From assembly GCA_002279285.1 (NCBI GenBank), contig NCBR01000116.1:1-22522 (forward strand): a stretch of 22,522 nt of DNA. Reading direction: 5' to 3'. Below, one piece after another: positions 22,373-22,522 of this stretch. Below the pieces are notes generated by a model, which saw only the letters and a list, made by a program, of their open reading frames with translations, ran no database searches and was not told the origin of the DNA. The position numbers and the translations under genes are program-made. Positions within the stretch are counted from its first letter, which is position 1. Each line of letters begins with the position of its first letter. This DNA is from Acidobacteria bacterium 37-71-11. Lineage in GTDB: Bacteria; Acidobacteriota; Thermoanaerobaculia; Thermoanaerobaculales; Thermoanaerobaculaceae.

Positions 22373-22522
22373 GTGCAACCAAGGACCCGGGTGCTGTACT
22401 CGGACGAGCGGATCGTGGCGCTGGACAAGCCGCCCGGCGTCAGCCTGGCCACGCGCCGGGCCGAACCCGGCGCGGCGGTGGCGCGCCTGCTCGCCGCGCT
22501 CCCCGACGCCGAGCGCGACGCC
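22373..22522 (+). CDS. RluA-family pseudouridine synthase (5' part only)
   Basis: Fifty codons from GTG 22373 to the window edge. The opening VLYSDERIVALDKPPGVSLA (residues 7-26) is the typical start of RluA/RsuA-superfamily synthases (compare VDKPAGV). The catalytic Asp motif lies beyond the window. The start is chosen by fit to the family; no Shine-Dalgarno sequence is evident and an ATG at 22362 is out of frame. It is divergent from the transporter with 65 bases between. Confidence 0.72.
   Translation, partial: MQPRTRVLYSDERIVALDKPPGVSLATRRAEPGAAVARLLAALPDAERDA

Overview
The window is GC-rich bacterial DNA from a Gram-negative-type cell. The evidence is a lipobox-bearing solute-binding protein, a Wzm/Wzt-type polysaccharide exporter, a homodimeric AceE-type pyruvate dehydrogenase E1 and a YggX-like protein. 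GTG starts are frequent and neighbouring genes often overlap by GTGA. No marker in the window fixes the phylum. A deltaproteobacterial, acidobacterial or Rokubacteria-like uncultured lineage would fit, but that is inference.

Layout. 1-4706 (minus strand): a HAD phosphatase and a mannose-1-phosphate guanylyltransferase overlap. Then, from its own TTGACG-N17-TACCCT promoter, come a LivJ/LivK-like lipoprotein, an ABC-2 polysaccharide export permease (Wzm-like) and its ATPase (Wzt-like, cut by the left edge). The 3' end of the lipoprotein gene runs out of frame into the permease, which suggests a fusion scar. 4773-7344 (plus): a small YggX-like protein with two CxxC pairs, a GTGA-coupled MOFRL glycerate 2-kinase, a DUF3891 protein with a leaderless-looking start, and tRNA-Asn(GTT). 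7345-7808: a composite palindromic repeat locus. 7809-12087 (minus): a Ser/Thr kinase, a PaaK-like adenylate-forming enzyme, a SufS-like cysteine desulfurase (GTGA-coupled) and an S51 peptidase-like protein. 12354-15029 (plus): aceE. 15030-15702: a second, larger composite repeat locus with a 193-nt nested hairpin. 15703-20669 (minus): a DUF4388 protein, then an operon transcribed kamA, ATP-grasp ligase, ATP-grasp ligase, GNAT. The kamA operon is preceded by a strong promoter, a 16-codon ORF and a terminator-like hairpin (20908-21060). 21093-22307 (minus): an ArsB/SLC13-type anion transporter. 22373-end (plus): the start of an RluA-type pseudouridine synthase.

How the genes may work together. 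manC and wzm/wzt point to making and exporting a mannose-containing surface polysaccharide. The kamA operon reads as a small pathway: lysine is isomerised to beta-lysine, two amino-acid-ligase-like ATP-grasp enzymes couple it to something, and an acetyltransferase caps it. The PaaK/SufS/S51 set combines carboxylate activation with sulfur mobilisation. The most unusual DNA is the pair of composite repeat loci. Both carry a 194-215 bp element with 18-bp terminal inverted repeats and copies of a roughly 40-bp palindromic unit, and one of them supplies the stop codon of the neighbouring gene.
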